Shown one piece after another: positions 19,032-29,560 of a stretch of 64,000 nt of DNA. The notes under the pieces were generated by a model. The model was not told the origin of the DNA, did no database searches, and saw only the letters and a list, made by a program, of their open reading frames with translations. This DNA comes from Shewanella putrefaciens (lineage in GTDB: Bacteria; Pseudomonadota; Gammaproteobacteria; Enterobacterales; Shewanellaceae), in contig NZ_CP066369.1 of the NCBI RefSeq assembly GCF_016406305.1, positions 700,501-764,500 on the forward strand, given 5' to 3'. The translations under genes were made by a program, and so were the position numbers. Numbering within the stretch: position 1 is the stretch's first letter; each line of letters begins with the position of its first letter.

Positions 19032-20177
19032 GTGGCAATTTCGGTAGCGGGTGGCGTTAGACCCGGCAAGATTATAGAGATAGAGCATAGGCTCTATCAG
19101 CAATTGATCCTCGGCAAGCAAAAGGCGAGTCCGACCCTTTTGGATGAGCTGGATCTTGAGCTGGAGGCCGATGCCAATAAATTAGATGTCGAGCGCGAAG
19201 CGATTCTGTCGCGCTTGCTCAAACAAATTCAGGCCAGGGAAGTTTTTGAGGCCGTCTCAAAGCAATTACATGAAACCGTTAATAATGCCATTGAGCACCA
19301 ATTGGCCTCCCCTGAATTAGTGTTGGCTAAATCCGATATCAATGAATCCCAGATCCTACTGCTTGAGCTGTTACTCGCCAAAAACCTCGATGCAACACGA
19401 TTACGCCCGCTGATCAGTAACTTAAGCTGGCTGTGTCGGGATTTAACCAATATGGTTAATAGCCCTAGTTTTCGTGCCCGTCGTCCACAGGGTTCCGAGG
19501 TGCGCGTCACCGATATCAAACTGGTGATGAATTACATTGGTATCGAAAATTTACGCACTATTATCCCGTATTTTTGCCTGCGTAACTGGCTTCCCAGTGG
19601 CAATGCCAAACTGCTCTGGACCACTCGAAAACTGTGGCGTTATAGCATAGTCAGTGGTATCGCAGCCAATGCGTTGGCGCAGCTTCATAATACTGACTCG
19701 GCCCTCGTTTATAGTAGTGCCTTACTCAATCAATTAGGCACCTCTGTGGTGTTGAGTTTAAGTGCGCGCTTATTCGATCAAACCTGGGGATCATGGATAC
19801 GGGAGGCCAGTAGCAGCCGCGATAAAGAAGTGTACGATGCGGTGATCGCCACAGAGTTTCCGGCCAAGGCCGTGTTTGAACAAGTGTTAAGCCATGGCCT
19901 TAAGCTGAACTGGCAATTGCTCGAGTTGCTTAAGTTTGAAAATAGCCCTTTGACTCAGCTACTCAAGGAGTTAGATCAAACATTAAGTTATCGAGACCTC
20001 TCTTTCCAAGCGGCAATTGTCGCCCGGGCCAACTGTTATGCTAAGGTGTTGCTGCTCGAAGAGATGCGTCAAATCGATCCCCAAGAAAAGCGGTTAATGT
20101 TTGACTATTACGAGTTGAGTGAACAAGAGGTATTGCGCTTAAAAGCACAGAATTATCGGAAGCTAGATCTGCTGTAA
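19032..20177 (+). CDS. HDOD domain protein
   Basis: A 381-residue cytoplasmic protein. The stretch from about 125 to 330 (LSWLCRDLTNMVNSPSFR, then VTDIKLVMNYIGIENLRTII) matches the HDOD fold, a non-catalytic relative of HD phosphohydrolases used in signalling. I see no intact HD metal dyad and no attached GGDEF or EAL domain. The N-terminal 120 residues are helical and not assigned. The start is GTG at 19032, supported by AGGAAAG seven bases upstream. It is followed after 54 bases by a hydrolase gene, possibly cotranscribed. Confidence 0.75.
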   Translation: MAISVAGGVRPGKIIEIEHRLYQQLILGKQKASPTLLDELDLELEADANKLDVEREAILSRLLKQIQAREVFEAVSKQLHETVNNAIEHQLASPELVLAKSDINESQILLLELLLAKNLDATRLRPLISNLSWLCRDLTNMVNSPSFRARRPQGSEVRVTDIKLVMNYIGIENLRTIIPYFCLRNWLPSGNAKLLWTTRKLWRYSIVSGIAANALAQLHNTDSALVYSSALLNQLGTSVVLSLSARLFDQTWGSWIREASSSRDKEVYDAVIATEFPAKAVFEQVLSHGLKLNWQLLELLKFENSPLTQLLKELDQTLSYRDLSFQAAIVARANCYAKVLLLEEMRQIDPQEKRLMFDYYELSEQEVLRLKAQNYRKLDLL

Positions 20178-20231
20178 TCCACGGCCTGCTGCGTAGCGCC
20201 ATGATTGCGGCGTTTATGTGGAGGAAGGGAT

Positions 20232-21143
20232 ATGCCAAGTTGGCAAGCATCTGTACTGAATACAATTTTATCCTATGTTGCTAGGCCATCCATCAGTCGT
20301 GGACAGGCCAAAATACCCTTAGCTCAGGTGCGCAAAAAGTTGTTTGAGCTGGATAAACGTTGGCTTCCTTGGCCGGATAAGCTTGTCAGCGCCAGCATTC
20401 CCCTGCGCCATTCCAGCCTGCTGCATTATGTACTCCTCGATGAACAAGTTCGCCTTGGAAAGCTGTTTTATATCCGAGGTGGTGGTTTTTGTTTTAAAAC
20501 ACCGCACGCACATGCAAGATTGATCGCGGATATTAGTCAGCGGTGCCAATTGGATGCCTATATTCCCGATTATCGTCTCGCCCCAGAACATCCATTCCCC
20601 GCGCCGTTTGACGATGTTCTCGAAGCCTATCGGCGCTTAATCGAGCTTAAAGGCGCAGATAATTTGATTTTGATGGGTGACTCGGCTGGCGGGAATTTAG
20701 CATTAAGTTTACTGCTTGAGCTTAAACGCCTAGATTTGCCATTGCCCCAAGCCTGTGTGCTGTTATCACCCGCACTCGATTTGGCTATGACGGGTGACAC
20801 TGAGTTTATACTTGGGGCCGATGATCCCTTTTTTACCATAGAGTCATTACTGCGTTTGCGCGGTGCCTACCTTGCGGGAGCTAACCCTATGTCGGCTAAG
20901 GTTTCACCCTTGCAAGGTAACTTAGCAGGGCTGCCGCCTATTCTAGTGGTTGCGGGTACACGGGAGCTGTTATTGCAGGATTCTGAGCGTTTGGTCGCCC
21001 AAGTAAAGGCCTGCGATGGTGAGATTAAGGGCTGCTTTTACCCTAATATGCCCCATGTGTTTCCTCTGTTTGATTTATTGCCCGAAGCCATTGAGGCAAG
21101 GGAGCAAATTAAGCATTTTGTGCTTTCTCATTTGATTCGTTAA
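20232..21143 (+). CDS. Alpha/beta hydrolase, hormone-sensitive-lipase family
   Basis: Esterase-like enzyme of about 303 residues. Nucleophile S151 lies in GDSAGG, and YRLAPEHPFPA and the late MPHVF with the catalytic histidine are typical of the HSL (acetyl-esterase) group. The oxyanion motif, normally HGGG, reads RGGG at 82-85, an unusual change in a key position. An in-frame TTG at 20205 is an upstream alternative, but GGAGGAAGGG at 20220-20229 points to the ATG at 20232. No signal peptide. Substrate unknown. Confidence 0.85.
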   Translation: MPSWQASVLNTILSYVARPSISRGQAKIPLAQVRKKLFELDKRWLPWPDKLVSASIPLRHSSLLHYVLLDEQVRLGKLFYIRGGGFCFKTPHAHARLIADISQRCQLDAYIPDYRLAPEHPFPAPFDDVLEAYRRLIELKGADNLILMGDSAGGNLALSLLLELKRLDLPLPQACVLLSPALDLAMTGDTEFILGADDPFFTIESLLRLRGAYLAGANPMSAKVSPLQGNLAGLPPILVVAGTRELLLQDSERLVAQVKACDGEIKGCFYPNMPHVFPLFDLLPEAIEAREQIKHFVLSHLIR

Positions 21144-21154
21144 AATTGTGTAGT

Positions 21155-21173
21155 TATTCATATTCAGTGAATA
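21155..21173. repeat. Short inverted repeat between the hydrolase and argD
   Basis: TATTCA at 21155-21160 and TGAATA at 21168-21173. The half-sites resemble ArgR box halves, but order and spacing differ from the consensus, so regulation by ArgR is only a suggestion. The remainder of 21144-21449 holds no gene; a weak -10 (AATAAT at 21337-21342) lies upstream of argD. Confidence 0.3.
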
Positions 21174-21443
21174 GCTAGCAAAAAGAGAGGGAAATAACTT
21201 TTTTTCTGACTAAATATGCTGTAAGCCTCTAGCTTAAACGCTTGTATAGTTCTTAAACTGCAATCTTTATGCACTTTGCACTCATGCATGGCGATTGTTG
21301 TTTGTGAAAAACTGGTATTTTGATCACAATTTCGCTAATAATGGCTGTTAACAGACACAAGTATTCCCAGTATCACTAACTCAAAATAAAGATACACAGG
21401 GACCCAGACGGCGCCCGATGCCGTTAAACAAACCAAAGGATGA

Positions 21444-22667
<1,224 letters not shown>

Positions 22668-22673
22668 ATGACC

Positions 22674-22708
22674 AAAGGAGTGCTGAATTTATTCGCACTC
22701 CTTTTTTG
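22674..22708 (+). terminator. Intrinsic terminator between argD and astA
   Basis: AAAGGAGTGC at 22674-22683 pairs with GCACTCCTTT at 22695-22704; an inner GAAT/ATTC stem extends it, and a T-run follows. It uncouples argD from the catabolic genes or makes their expression depend on read-through or a promoter at 22709-22794. Confidence 0.9.
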
Positions 22709-22794
22709 TCAGGGAATACTTACGTGCATCACTACCTGTCTTGTTACAGATAGGCGCCTTGGTGCACGGCAAGTCAAAGTGAGGAGACACTAAG

Positions 22795-23814
22795 ATGTTA
22801 ATCATACGTCCTATTCAGGCCGGGGATTTCGAAGCCTTATACCAGATTGCTGAAGAGTCTGGGCATGGTTTTACGTCATTACCCGTCAATGCGGATTTAC
22901 TGAGGCATAAGATTGCCAGAGCCGAAACGTCCTTTGTCAAAGCCGTAGACACTCCCTTCGATGAAGGTTATTTGATGGTGCTTGAGGATACCGACAGCCG
23001 CGAAGTTGTCGGCACTTGCGCAATCGAAGCCGCAGTCGGGATGGAAGATGCGTTTTACCATTATCGCCTCGGCACCGAAGTCTATCATTCCGAACAAATT
23101 GAAGTACGTAATGAGGTTGAAACCTTAACCCTCTGCCATGACTACACAGGCGCCGCCGAGCTTTGTACGCTGTTTTTGCGTGAAGCCTACCGTAAAGGTA
23201 ACAATGGCCGCATGTTATCCCGCAGTCGCTTCTTGTTTTTAGCCCAACATGCAAAACGCTTCGGTGAAACTGTGATTGCCGAAATGCGCGGTGTCAGCGA
23301 TGCCGATGGTCACTCGCCTTTTTACGGTTGGCTACAAAAGCACTTCTTAGGCATTGATTTTATTCAGGCGGATTATCTTTCTGGCCTAGGCAAAAAGGCG
23401 TTTATGGCGGAAATGATGCCCCGTAACCCAGTGTATGTTTGTCTGTTGCCGGAGGAAGCGCAAAAGGTCATCGGTGAAGTGCATACCAATACTCGCCCCG
23501 CCTTAAGTCTATTGCAGGCTGAAGGTTTTAGATGCCGTGGTTATGTGGATATTTTCGATGGTGGGCCAACGGTAGAGTGTCGTTTATCGGACATTCGCGC
23601 CGTACGTGAAAGCCGATTATTGACTATTGATATCGGTGATATGGTCGAAGCCGACAGCCAGTTTATTATCTCGAATACTCAATTAGCCAATTACCGTGCG
23701 ACGTCGGCCTATTTGGCTGTCGATGATAAGTCCGAACATATCACCATTAGCCCCGAGCTAGCTGCGGGTTTGTTACTCGCAAAAGGCGATCAAATCCGTA
23801 TTTTGGCAATGTAG
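22795..23814 (+). CDS. astA: Arginine N-succinyltransferase
   Basis: First step of the ammonia-producing AST pathway: arginine plus succinyl-CoA gives N2-succinylarginine. The 339-residue length and the GNNGRMLSRSRFLF and GHSPFYGWLQKHF segments are those of the family (GNAT-related fold). GAGGAG precedes the ATG. astD follows after 9 bases. astB and astE are not in this window and must lie elsewhere. Confidence 0.95.
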   Translation: MLIIRPIQAGDFEALYQIAEESGHGFTSLPVNADLLRHKIARAETSFVKAVDTPFDEGYLMVLEDTDSREVVGTCAIEAAVGMEDAFYHYRLGTEVYHSEQIEVRNEVETLTLCHDYTGAAELCTLFLREAYRKGNNGRMLSRSRFLFLAQHAKRFGETVIAEMRGVSDADGHSPFYGWLQKHFLGIDFIQADYLSGLGKKAFMAEMMPRNPVYVCLLPEEAQKVIGEVHTNTRPALSLLQAEGFRCRGYVDIFDGGPTVECRLSDIRAVRESRLLTIDIGDMVEADSQFIISNTQLANYRATSAYLAVDDKSEHITISPELAAGLLLAKGDQIRILAM

Positions 23815-23823
23815 GAATAACCA

Positions 23824-25284
23824 ATGACACATTATATTCAAGGCCAGTGGCATGCTGGCAAGGGTCATGACGTGACCTCAATTAACCCTGCCAATGCACA
23901 ATCTATTTGGACTGGTAAAACCGCCACCGCAGAACAAGTGAACGCCGCCGTCGATGCCGCCCGCGAAGCGCAATTCGACTGGTTTATGCTTGGTTTCGAT
24001 GCACGTTTAAAAATAGTTGAAGCCTATCGCAGCCAGCTCGAAGCCAATAAAGCTGAACTTGCAGAAACCATTGCCCAAGAAACGGGCAAACCCCAATGGG
24101 AAACCGCAACCGAAGTGGCGGCCATGATAGGCAAGATTGCTTTATCGGCCGCGGCTTACAACAAGCGTACAGGCACAGAGGCTAACGATACGCCGGCGGG
24201 ACGCGCGGTGATCCGCCATAAGCCCCACGGTGTTGTCGCCGTATTTGGCCCCTACAACTTCCCAGGCCATTTGCCGAACGGTCACATAGTCCCTGCGCTA
24301 CTGGCGGGTAATACTGTGATTTTCAAACCCTCGGAATTGACGCCTAAAGTCGCCGAGTTGATGGTCAGCCTATGGGATAAGGCGGGTCTGCCTGCTGGCG
24401 TACTTAACTTAGTTCAAGGAGAGGTCGATACGGGTAAAGCGCTGGCTTCTCACCCGCAGCTCGATGGCCTGTTCTTTACCGGTAGCTCACGCACTGGCCA
24501 TGTATTGCATCAACAATATGCGGGGCATCCGGGCAAGATTTTAGCGCTGGAGATGGGCGGTAATAATCCGCTGATTATCAAAGGTGTGCAGGATACTAAG
24601 GCCGCAGTGCACGATATTTTGCAGTCGGCGTATATCTCATCGGGCCAACGTTGCACCTGTGCGCGCCGTTTATATGTCGAACAAGGCGAGCAGGGCGATG
24701 CCCTGATTGCCATGTTAATCGAGGCAGTCAAACAGATTAAAGTCGGTCCTTGGAACGCCCAGCCGCAACCTTTTATGGGCTCAATGATTTCTGAAACCGC
24801 CGCGAAAGGTATGGTTGCTGCGCAGGCGAATTTAGTGAGTTTAGGTGGCGTGTCTTTAGTCGAGTTAACCCATCTAGAGGTTGGTACTGGCTTAGTGTCT
24901 CCTGGGCTTATCGATGTGACAGCAATCGATGCCTTGCCGGATGAAGAATACTTTGGCCCGCTGCTGCAATTAGTGCGTTACCGTGATTTCGATCAGGCGA
25001 TCAAATTAGCCAACCAGACGCGTTATGGCTTGTCAGCGGGAATACTCGCCGATAGCCGTGAGGATTATGACTATTTCCTCGCTCGCATTCGTGCCGGGAT
25101 TGTTAACTGGAATAAACAGATCACTGGCGCATCGGGAGCGGCACCTTTTGGTGGCGTTGGCGCTTCGGGTAACCATAGGGCGAGTGCCTTCTATGCAGCC
25201 GATTACTGTGCTTATCCCGTGGCTTCGGTCGAGGCCGATGCGGTAAGCCTACCTGCGACCCTAAGCCCTGGCTTGAGTCTGTAG
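23824..25284 (+). CDS. astD: N-succinylglutamate 5-semialdehyde dehydrogenase
   Basis: NAD-dependent aldehyde dehydrogenase of the AST pathway giving N-succinylglutamate. The 486-residue protein has the cofactor motif FTGSSRTG, general base E243 in LEMGGNNP and nucleophile C277 in GQRCTC. The [19 protein letters not shown] end is characteristic of AstD. It is cotranscribed with astA (9-base gap) and closed by a terminator at 25328. Confidence 0.95.
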   Translation: MTHYIQGQWHAGKGHDVTSINPANAQSIWTGKTATAEQVNAAVDAAREAQFDWFMLGFDARLKIVEAYRSQLEANKAELAETIAQETGKPQWETATEVAAMIGKIALSAAAYNKRTGTEANDTPAGRAVIRHKPHGVVAVFGPYNFPGHLPNGHIVPALLAGNTVIFKPSELTPKVAELMVSLWDKAGLPAGVLNLVQGEVDTGKALASHPQLDGLFFTGSSRTGHVLHQQYAGHPGKILALEMGGNNPLIIKGVQDTKAAVHDILQSAYISSGQRCTCARRLYVEQGEQGDALIAMLIEAVKQIKVGPWNAQPQPFMGSMISETAAKGMVAAQANLVSLGGVSLVELTHLEVGTGLVSPGLIDVTAIDALPDEEYFGPLLQLVRYRDFDQAIKLANQTRYGLSAGILADSREDYDYFLARIRAGIVNWNKQITGASGAAPFGGVGASGNHRASAFYAADYCAYPVASVEADAVSLPATLSPGLSL

Positions 25285-25327
25285 GCGTCTTGGTTACCAA
25301 TAAAATTAACTAATTGAAGTAAATAGG

Positions 25328-25353
25328 AGGAAGGGCGGATGCTCTTCCTTTTT
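25328..25353 (+). terminator. Intrinsic terminator after astD
   Basis: A 9-bp stem (25328-25336 with 25341-25349, one G-T pair) and a 4-base loop GGAT, followed by a T-run. Confidence 0.8.
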
Positions 25354-25478
25354 AATAACAAGCAGTAACCTTATGTAGACTTTTATTGTCAGCCATATTG
25401 GCAGTAGTCGTTAAGTCGTTACATCAGTGCTGCGGCAAACCCTATGAATCGCCGCGGGCACGGTAAGTGGAGTTTTTT

Positions 25479-26282
25479 ATGCACACAGATATTAATGCGT
25501 TGTTTGCCGCTTTATGGCAAGACTATATCCAGATGACCCCTTCAGCGGCGAAAGTACACGCACTACTCGGTGATGGCAAGGCGATCATCAACGATCATAT
25601 CGCCCTGCGTACTTTCAATATTGCTAAGGTGAATTTGGATGTGTTGGCGGCGCATTTCACCTCATTGGGTTATGTTGCCTGTGGTGACTATCAGTTTGAA
25701 CAGAAGAAGTTAGTCGCTAAGCATTTTGAGCACCCTGACTCGACCCAACCTAAAGTGTTTATCTCTGAGCTGTTGGTAGAAGAGTTTAGCCCTGCGCTGC
25801 AAGCGACCATTCAAGGTTTAATCGCCCAGGTGGATGACGCCGCAACAACGGCGGATAATTTTATCTATTCGGGTCGCCATTGGTCACTGGATTATCAAAC
25901 CTATCAAGATCTGTTGGCCGAGAGCGAATACGCCGCTTGGGTGGCCGCATTTGGTTACCGTGCGAACCATTTCACTGTCTCTGTTAATCATCTCGATGGT
26001 TATCATTCGCTGGAAACGGTAAATAACACCTTGAAACAGGTGGGATTTGTGCTTAATTCTGCTGGCGGTGAAATAAAAGGTTCGGCCGATGTGTTACTCG
26101 AACAGTCATCGACTATGGCCGATAAAATTGGGGTTGAATTTAGCGATATGACTGTGGAGATCCCAAGCTGCTTCTACGAGTTTGCCCTGCGTTATCCTAA
26201 GGCGAATGGCGAGCTTTATACCGGTTTTGTGGCGGCATCTGCCGATAAGATTTTTGAAAGCACAAACGTGAATAAAGCCTAG
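25479..26282 (+). CDS. DUF1338 protein, 2-oxoadipate dioxygenase/decarboxylase (HglS)-like
   Basis: About 267 residues. DUF1338 includes the Fe(II) enzyme HglS/YdcJ, which turns 2-oxoadipate into D-2-hydroxyglutarate in lysine breakdown. Key residues are matched in order and spacing: H40 and R44 in DHIALRTF, H164 in RANHFTVSVNH and E234 in CFYEFALRYP, corresponding to a metal H/H/E triad and the substrate arginine. It is much shorter than the roughly 460-residue HglS, so substrate may differ. An in-frame GTG at 25467 is an alternative start, but it forms the GTGGAG binding site of the ATG at 25479. Its place after the ast genes suggests amino-acid catabolism. Confidence 0.8.
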   Translation: MHTDINALFAALWQDYIQMTPSAAKVHALLGDGKAIINDHIALRTFNIAKVNLDVLAAHFTSLGYVACGDYQFEQKKLVAKHFEHPDSTQPKVFISELLVEEFSPALQATIQGLIAQVDDAATTADNFIYSGRHWSLDYQTYQDLLAESEYAAWVAAFGYRANHFTVSVNHLDGYHSLETVNNTLKQVGFVLNSAGGEIKGSADVLLEQSSTMADKIGVEFSDMTVEIPSCFYEFALRYPKANGELYTGFVAASADKIFESTNVNKA

Positions 26283-26312
26283 ATTATTAAGGCGTTACCT
26301 AGATATGTGTAT

Positions 26313-26340
26313 AAAAACGCCATCCTTTGATGGCGTTTTT
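26313..26340. terminator. Bidirectional terminator between the DUF1338 gene and the kinase operon
   Basis: A 12-bp stem (26313-26324 with 26329-26340) with a CTTT loop and A/T runs on both sides. It lies between converging genes and can end transcripts from both. Confidence 0.9.
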
Positions 26341-26356
26341 TATGGGATAAACTGGG

Positions 26357-27685
26357 TTAGCTAAAGCGCAGTTCAATCCCAAGCCCCCCAAGGCGGGCGC
26401 TATGATTAAAGCTAAGCTCAATACCATATTGCTCGGCAATCTCCTTCACTATCGATAAACCTAGGCCGTGCCCCATCACAGATTCATCGAGCCTTATGCC
26501 CCGCTGGGTGAGTTTATCCAATTCATTACCCGCGACACCCGGCCCATCATCGTCGATGCAGAGTAAGATCCGCTCCTGCTGACGGGATAGCTGCACGCTC
26601 ACTCGGCTCTGTGCCCATTTAAAGGCGTTATCTAATAGATTGCCTAGGAGTTCCATGCCATCTTCGCGGTGGATGGGCAGTCGCTGTATATTGGGGTCTA
26701 TTTCAAACTCACATTTAATCGATTTATGTCGATGCACCTTATGCAAGGTATTGGCAAGACTGTGTAAATCCCTTGGGATAACCAATTGCGCGGCGGGGAG
26801 CATATCGCCGGTGATCCTGGCCGCGGCGAGCTTACGTTCGACCATCTTATGGATAGCATCTAGCTGTTGCTGTAGGGCAATAGCGGTGTCGGGATCCTTA
26901 AGGCCAAGGGCCTCAACCTGCTGTTGCATCACGGCTAATGGGGTTTTAAGGCCATGGCTCAAGTTACCTAAATTATTACGACTACGTTTGATTTGTTTGG
27001 CTGTGTATTCGAGTAACTCATTGTAGGTTTTGGCTAGTGGCTGCACCTCGGGCGGGAGATGATTCAATTCTAACGCGTTGATTTCGCCTTCCTGCAGGCG
27101 GGAAAGAGCATGCTGTATATGTTTGACTGGCTTAAAGGATTGCCTGAGGATCAGAAAGATCCCCGCGATCATCGCCACTAGCATCGCCAGATTGACCCCA
27201 AGTTTAGTACCGTAGACCTCGCTAAACACCCGTCTGCCGATACTCAAATCTTGGGCAACGGTTAAGGTGGCTTTTACATTGGCACTGCTGGAATTTAACC
27301 CTAGGGACAACAATTGCATATCATTGTTTTTCGGCCCTTTTGCCTGCCATACTCGGGTCTGATTGGGGGCGAGTGGCTCGATATCTAACTGCATATCCCA
27401 CAGGGATCGAGAGCGAATGATTTCTGTGGGCAGGTTAAGCTGAAAATAGCGGCCAGAATAGGCGGGTTTGTAAAAGCTGGAAAGTTGGCTCTGATCTATG
27501 TGGATCTCCCCATTATTGATATGGGTGGCCAACATAATGTGTTCGAGATCTTCTTCTAACCGATTGATAATAGAGTCGTGGAAGGCTTGGCGCAGCATGG
27601 ACTCAAACAATATGAGTCCAATCACTGTGCCTAACACTAATAAGCCCGTTAACCATAAACTGAGCTTAGTGCGAATGGAGATCAT
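26357..27685 (-). CDS. Sensor histidine kinase of a PepSY-linked two-component system
   Basis: Inner-membrane kinase of 442 residues. Membrane segments lie at about 8-28 and 163-181, with a periplasmic sensor of about 130 residues between them. A HAMP region is followed by phosphoacceptor H244 in NLSHGLKTPL, the N box LLGNLLDNAFKWA, and the DDGPGV and GHGLGLSIV glycine boxes. Its ATG overlaps the stop of the response regulator gene by 4 bases, so the pair is cognate. The architecture resembles PhoQ/QseC-type kinases; the signal is unknown, although the upstream PepSY protein suggests envelope sensing. Confidence 0.88.
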   Translation of the reverse strand: MISIRTKLSLWLTGLLVLGTVIGLILFESMLRQAFHDSIINRLEEDLEHIMLATHINNGEIHIDQSQLSSFYKPAYSGRYFQLNLPTEIIRSRSLWDMQLDIEPLAPNQTRVWQAKGPKNNDMQLLSLGLNSSSANVKATLTVAQDLSIGRRVFSEVYGTKLGVNLAMLVAMIAGIFLILRQSFKPVKHIQHALSRLQEGEINALELNHLPPEVQPLAKTYNELLEYTAKQIKRSRNNLGNLSHGLKTPLAVMQQQVEALGLKDPDTAIALQQQLDAIHKMVERKLAAARITGDMLPAAQLVIPRDLHSLANTLHKVHRHKSIKCEFEIDPNIQRLPIHREDGMELLGNLLDNAFKWAQSRVSVQLSRQQERILLCIDDDGPGVAGNELDKLTQRGIRLDESVMGHGLGLSIVKEIAEQYGIELSFNHSARLGGLGIELRFS

Positions 27686-28356
27686 GCAGTTACGCCGTGG
27701 AAGATATAACCTTGTCCGCGACGGGTTTCGATGGCGGTTTTCCCAAGCTTCTTACGCAGATGAGTCACATAGACTTCGACGACATTGCTTTCTTTCTCAT
27801 CGTCAAATTGATACAGCTTATCGGTCAGCTGTACTTTAGATAACAACTTCTTAGGCGACATTAGGAAGATCTTCAGCAGCCTAAATTCCATTGCTGTCAG
27901 TTCAAAAACGCGCTCGGCAACTTCCACCGTTTGTTCGGCTTCATCTAAGGTGACACCGCCATAACTCAGTTGTTTACTTGAGGTATTTAAGCGGCCGTGG
28001 GCACGGTGGATCAAGGCTTGAATGCGCGCCAATAGCTCCTGAGTGTGGAAAGGTTTGCCTAAGTAATCGTCCGCGCCCGCATTAAAGCCTTCGACTTTTT
28101 CATGCCATTGGCTGCGGGCGGTCAGCATGATGACAGGGGTGCTGATGCCCTGATTACGCCAACCTTCGAGCAATTCGAGCCCATTACCATCGGGTAGGCC
28201 TATATCTAAGATCACGCAATCGTATTGGGTTTCTTTGATTAGATAATCGGCCTCAAGGGCTTTATCCGTAATATCAGTGACATAGCCTGCGAGTTTGAGT
28301 TGTTTCTCCAACTCGGTGACTAGCATAGGGTTATCTTCAACGAGTAGCAGTTTCAT
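27682..28356 (-). CDS. OmpR-family response regulator
   Basis: A 224-residue DNA-binding regulator paired with the downstream kinase. The receiver domain has acidic residues in VEDN and the phosphoacceptor aspartate in CVILDIGLPDGNG, then the switch region and K in LGKPFHTQELLAR. The C-terminal winged helix has the ELTAMEFRLLKIF and VEVYVTHLRKKLG segments. It overlaps the PepSY gene by 20 bases at its start and the kinase by 4 bases at its end, giving a three-gene operon. It resembles PhoP/QseB but cannot be assigned further. Confidence 0.9.
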   Translation of the reverse strand: MKLLLVEDNPMLVTELEKQLKLAGYVTDITDKALEADYLIKETQYDCVILDIGLPDGNGLELLEGWRNQGISTPVIMLTARSQWHEKVEGFNAGADDYLGKPFHTQELLARIQALIHRAHGRLNTSSKQLSYGGVTLDEAEQTVEVAERVFELTAMEFRLLKIFLMSPKKLLSKVQLTDKLYQFDDEKESNVVEVYVTHLRKKLGKTAIETRRGQGYIFHGVTA

Positions 28357-28684
28357 GTTTTCGACATTCGCTCGGTAATGCTATGGAGTCCACGGGTTGA
28401 CCATTAGTGGCATCGATACTCAGATTGACTATTTGGCCGCGTTGAACTTTGATTTGTAAATCATAACGCCATTTATGATCTTCTTGGTAGAGATGGGCGT
28501 CAATTAGTTCACCTTGGCAAAATTGATTCACGACGCTAAGGGTGCCATTGAGTGACAGTATTTGCCCTGAGTTAACCAGTGCTTTAACTTGATAGTGTTC
28601 TAATTCAATGGGTTCAGCATTATTTATTGTTGGATACATCAATGTGAACAGACTGAAAAAACAGATAAAAAACAGCCGTTTCAT
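28337..28684 (-). CDS. Secreted PepSY-domain protein
   Basis: A 115-residue protein with a signal peptide (about 1-23) and one PepSY-like repeat (ELEHYQVKALVNSGQILSL, then the KWRYDLQIKVQRGQIVNLSIDATNGQ strand pair). PepSY domains act as periplasmic inhibitors or sensors. It is first in an operon with the response regulator and kinase, overlapping the regulator gene by 20 bases, so it may tune the kinase's input. Two cysteines are present in the mature part. Function is inferred from context only. Confidence 0.78.
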   Translation of the reverse strand: MKRLFFICFFSLFTLMYPTINNAEPIELEHYQVKALVNSGQILSLNGTLSVVNQFCQGELIDAHLYQEDHKWRYDLQIKVQRGQIVNLSIDATNGQPVDSIALPSECRKHETATR

Positions 28685-28696
28685 TTGTGCTCCCCA

Positions 28697-28728
28697 ATAA
28701 AAAATGGCCTAGAATTTACGCTAGGCCA
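28697..28728 (-). terminator. Terminator downstream of crp (minus strand)
   Basis: TGGCCTAG at 28705-28712 pairs with CTAGGCCA at 28721-28728; on the minus strand the stem is followed by a T-run. It separates crp from the PepSY operon, which runs in the same direction. Confidence 0.85.
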
Positions 28729-28766
28729 CTTTAATGAAGCAGGCTTAAATCAAGCTGAAGACTAAC

Positions 28767-29402
28767 TTAACGGGTGCCGTAAACCACTATGGTTTTACCG
28801 TGTGCTTGGATCAAATTCTGCTCTTCGAGCATCTTTAAGATACGACCCACAGTCTCACGGGAGCAACCGACGATCTGACCAATCTCCTGACGAGTGATCT
28901 TGATCTGCATGCCATCGGGATGCGTCATTGCATCTGGCTGCTTGGCTAAGTGCAATAGGGTTTGAGCAATGCGACCTGCCACATCCAAGAACGCTAAATT
29001 ACCGACCTTCTGACTGGTGCTTTGCAGGCGATAGGCCATTTGCGCCGACAGTTTCATCAGAATTTCTGGGTTAACTTGGATTAGCTGTTTGAATTTCTTG
29101 TAAGAAATTTCAGCGATTTCACAGGCTTGTTTTGCACGAACCCATGCAGTGCGCTCGGCTTGTTCTTCGAACAACCCTAGTTCACCGATAAAGTCGCCTT
29201 GATTAAGATACGAAAGGATCATCTCCTTACCTTCTTCATCTTTAATCAATACCGCAACAGAACCTTTTACGATGTAATAAAGGGTGTCTGAGTCTTCACC
29301 AGCATGGATAAGGGTACTCTTTGCGGGGTACTTATGAATGTGACAGTGTGATAAAAACCATTCCAAAGTTGGATCAGGTTTTGGCTTACCAATCAGAGCC
29401 AT
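28767..29402 (-). CDS. crp: cAMP receptor protein Crp
   Basis: Global regulator of 211 residues; in Shewanella it is the main activator of anaerobic respiration genes. It has the cyclic-nucleotide-binding domain with [18 protein letters not shown] (phosphate-binding cassette), the C helix, and the helix-turn-helix [20 protein letters not shown] with the RETVGR recognition element. GAGGAA precedes the ATG. It is divergent from the Sel1-repeat gene across a 401-base region with several dyads, one resembling a CRP site. Confidence 0.97.
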   Translation of the reverse strand: MALIGKPKPDPTLEWFLSHCHIHKYPAKSTLIHAGEDSDTLYYIVKGSVAVLIKDEEGKEMILSYLNQGDFIGELGLFEEQAERTAWVRAKQACEIAEISYKKFKQLIQVNPEILMKLSAQMAYRLQSTSQKVGNLAFLDVAGRIAQTLLHLAKQPDAMTHPDGMQIKITRQEIGQIVGCSRETVGRILKMLEEQNLIQAHGKTIVVYGTR

Positions 29403-29527
29403 GTTGGTGTTCCTCGATTGATTAAAACGAAAGTAAGGATATTCTAAATAAGCATTTTACGTCAATCAAACTGATAAAAACTTGATGAAAGTCTTAGTTT
29501 AGAATCAACGAATAAATGCAATTAACT

Positions 29528-29541
29528 CTCTAAAATTAGAG
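29528..29541. promoter_or_regulatory. Perfect dyad in the crp upstream region (1)
   Basis: CTCTAA-AA-TTAGAG. One of three dyads in the 401-base divergent region upstream of crp; possible operator. No gene is seen anywhere in 29403-29803. Confidence 0.4.
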
Positions 29542-29560
29542 CTCATTTTGCTACTTTAGT

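Noticed and set aside
21302-21329. CRP site upstream of argD (TGTGA ... TCACA)
   Set aside because: The two half-sites are far more than the required 6 bases apart, so the match is not a real CRP box.
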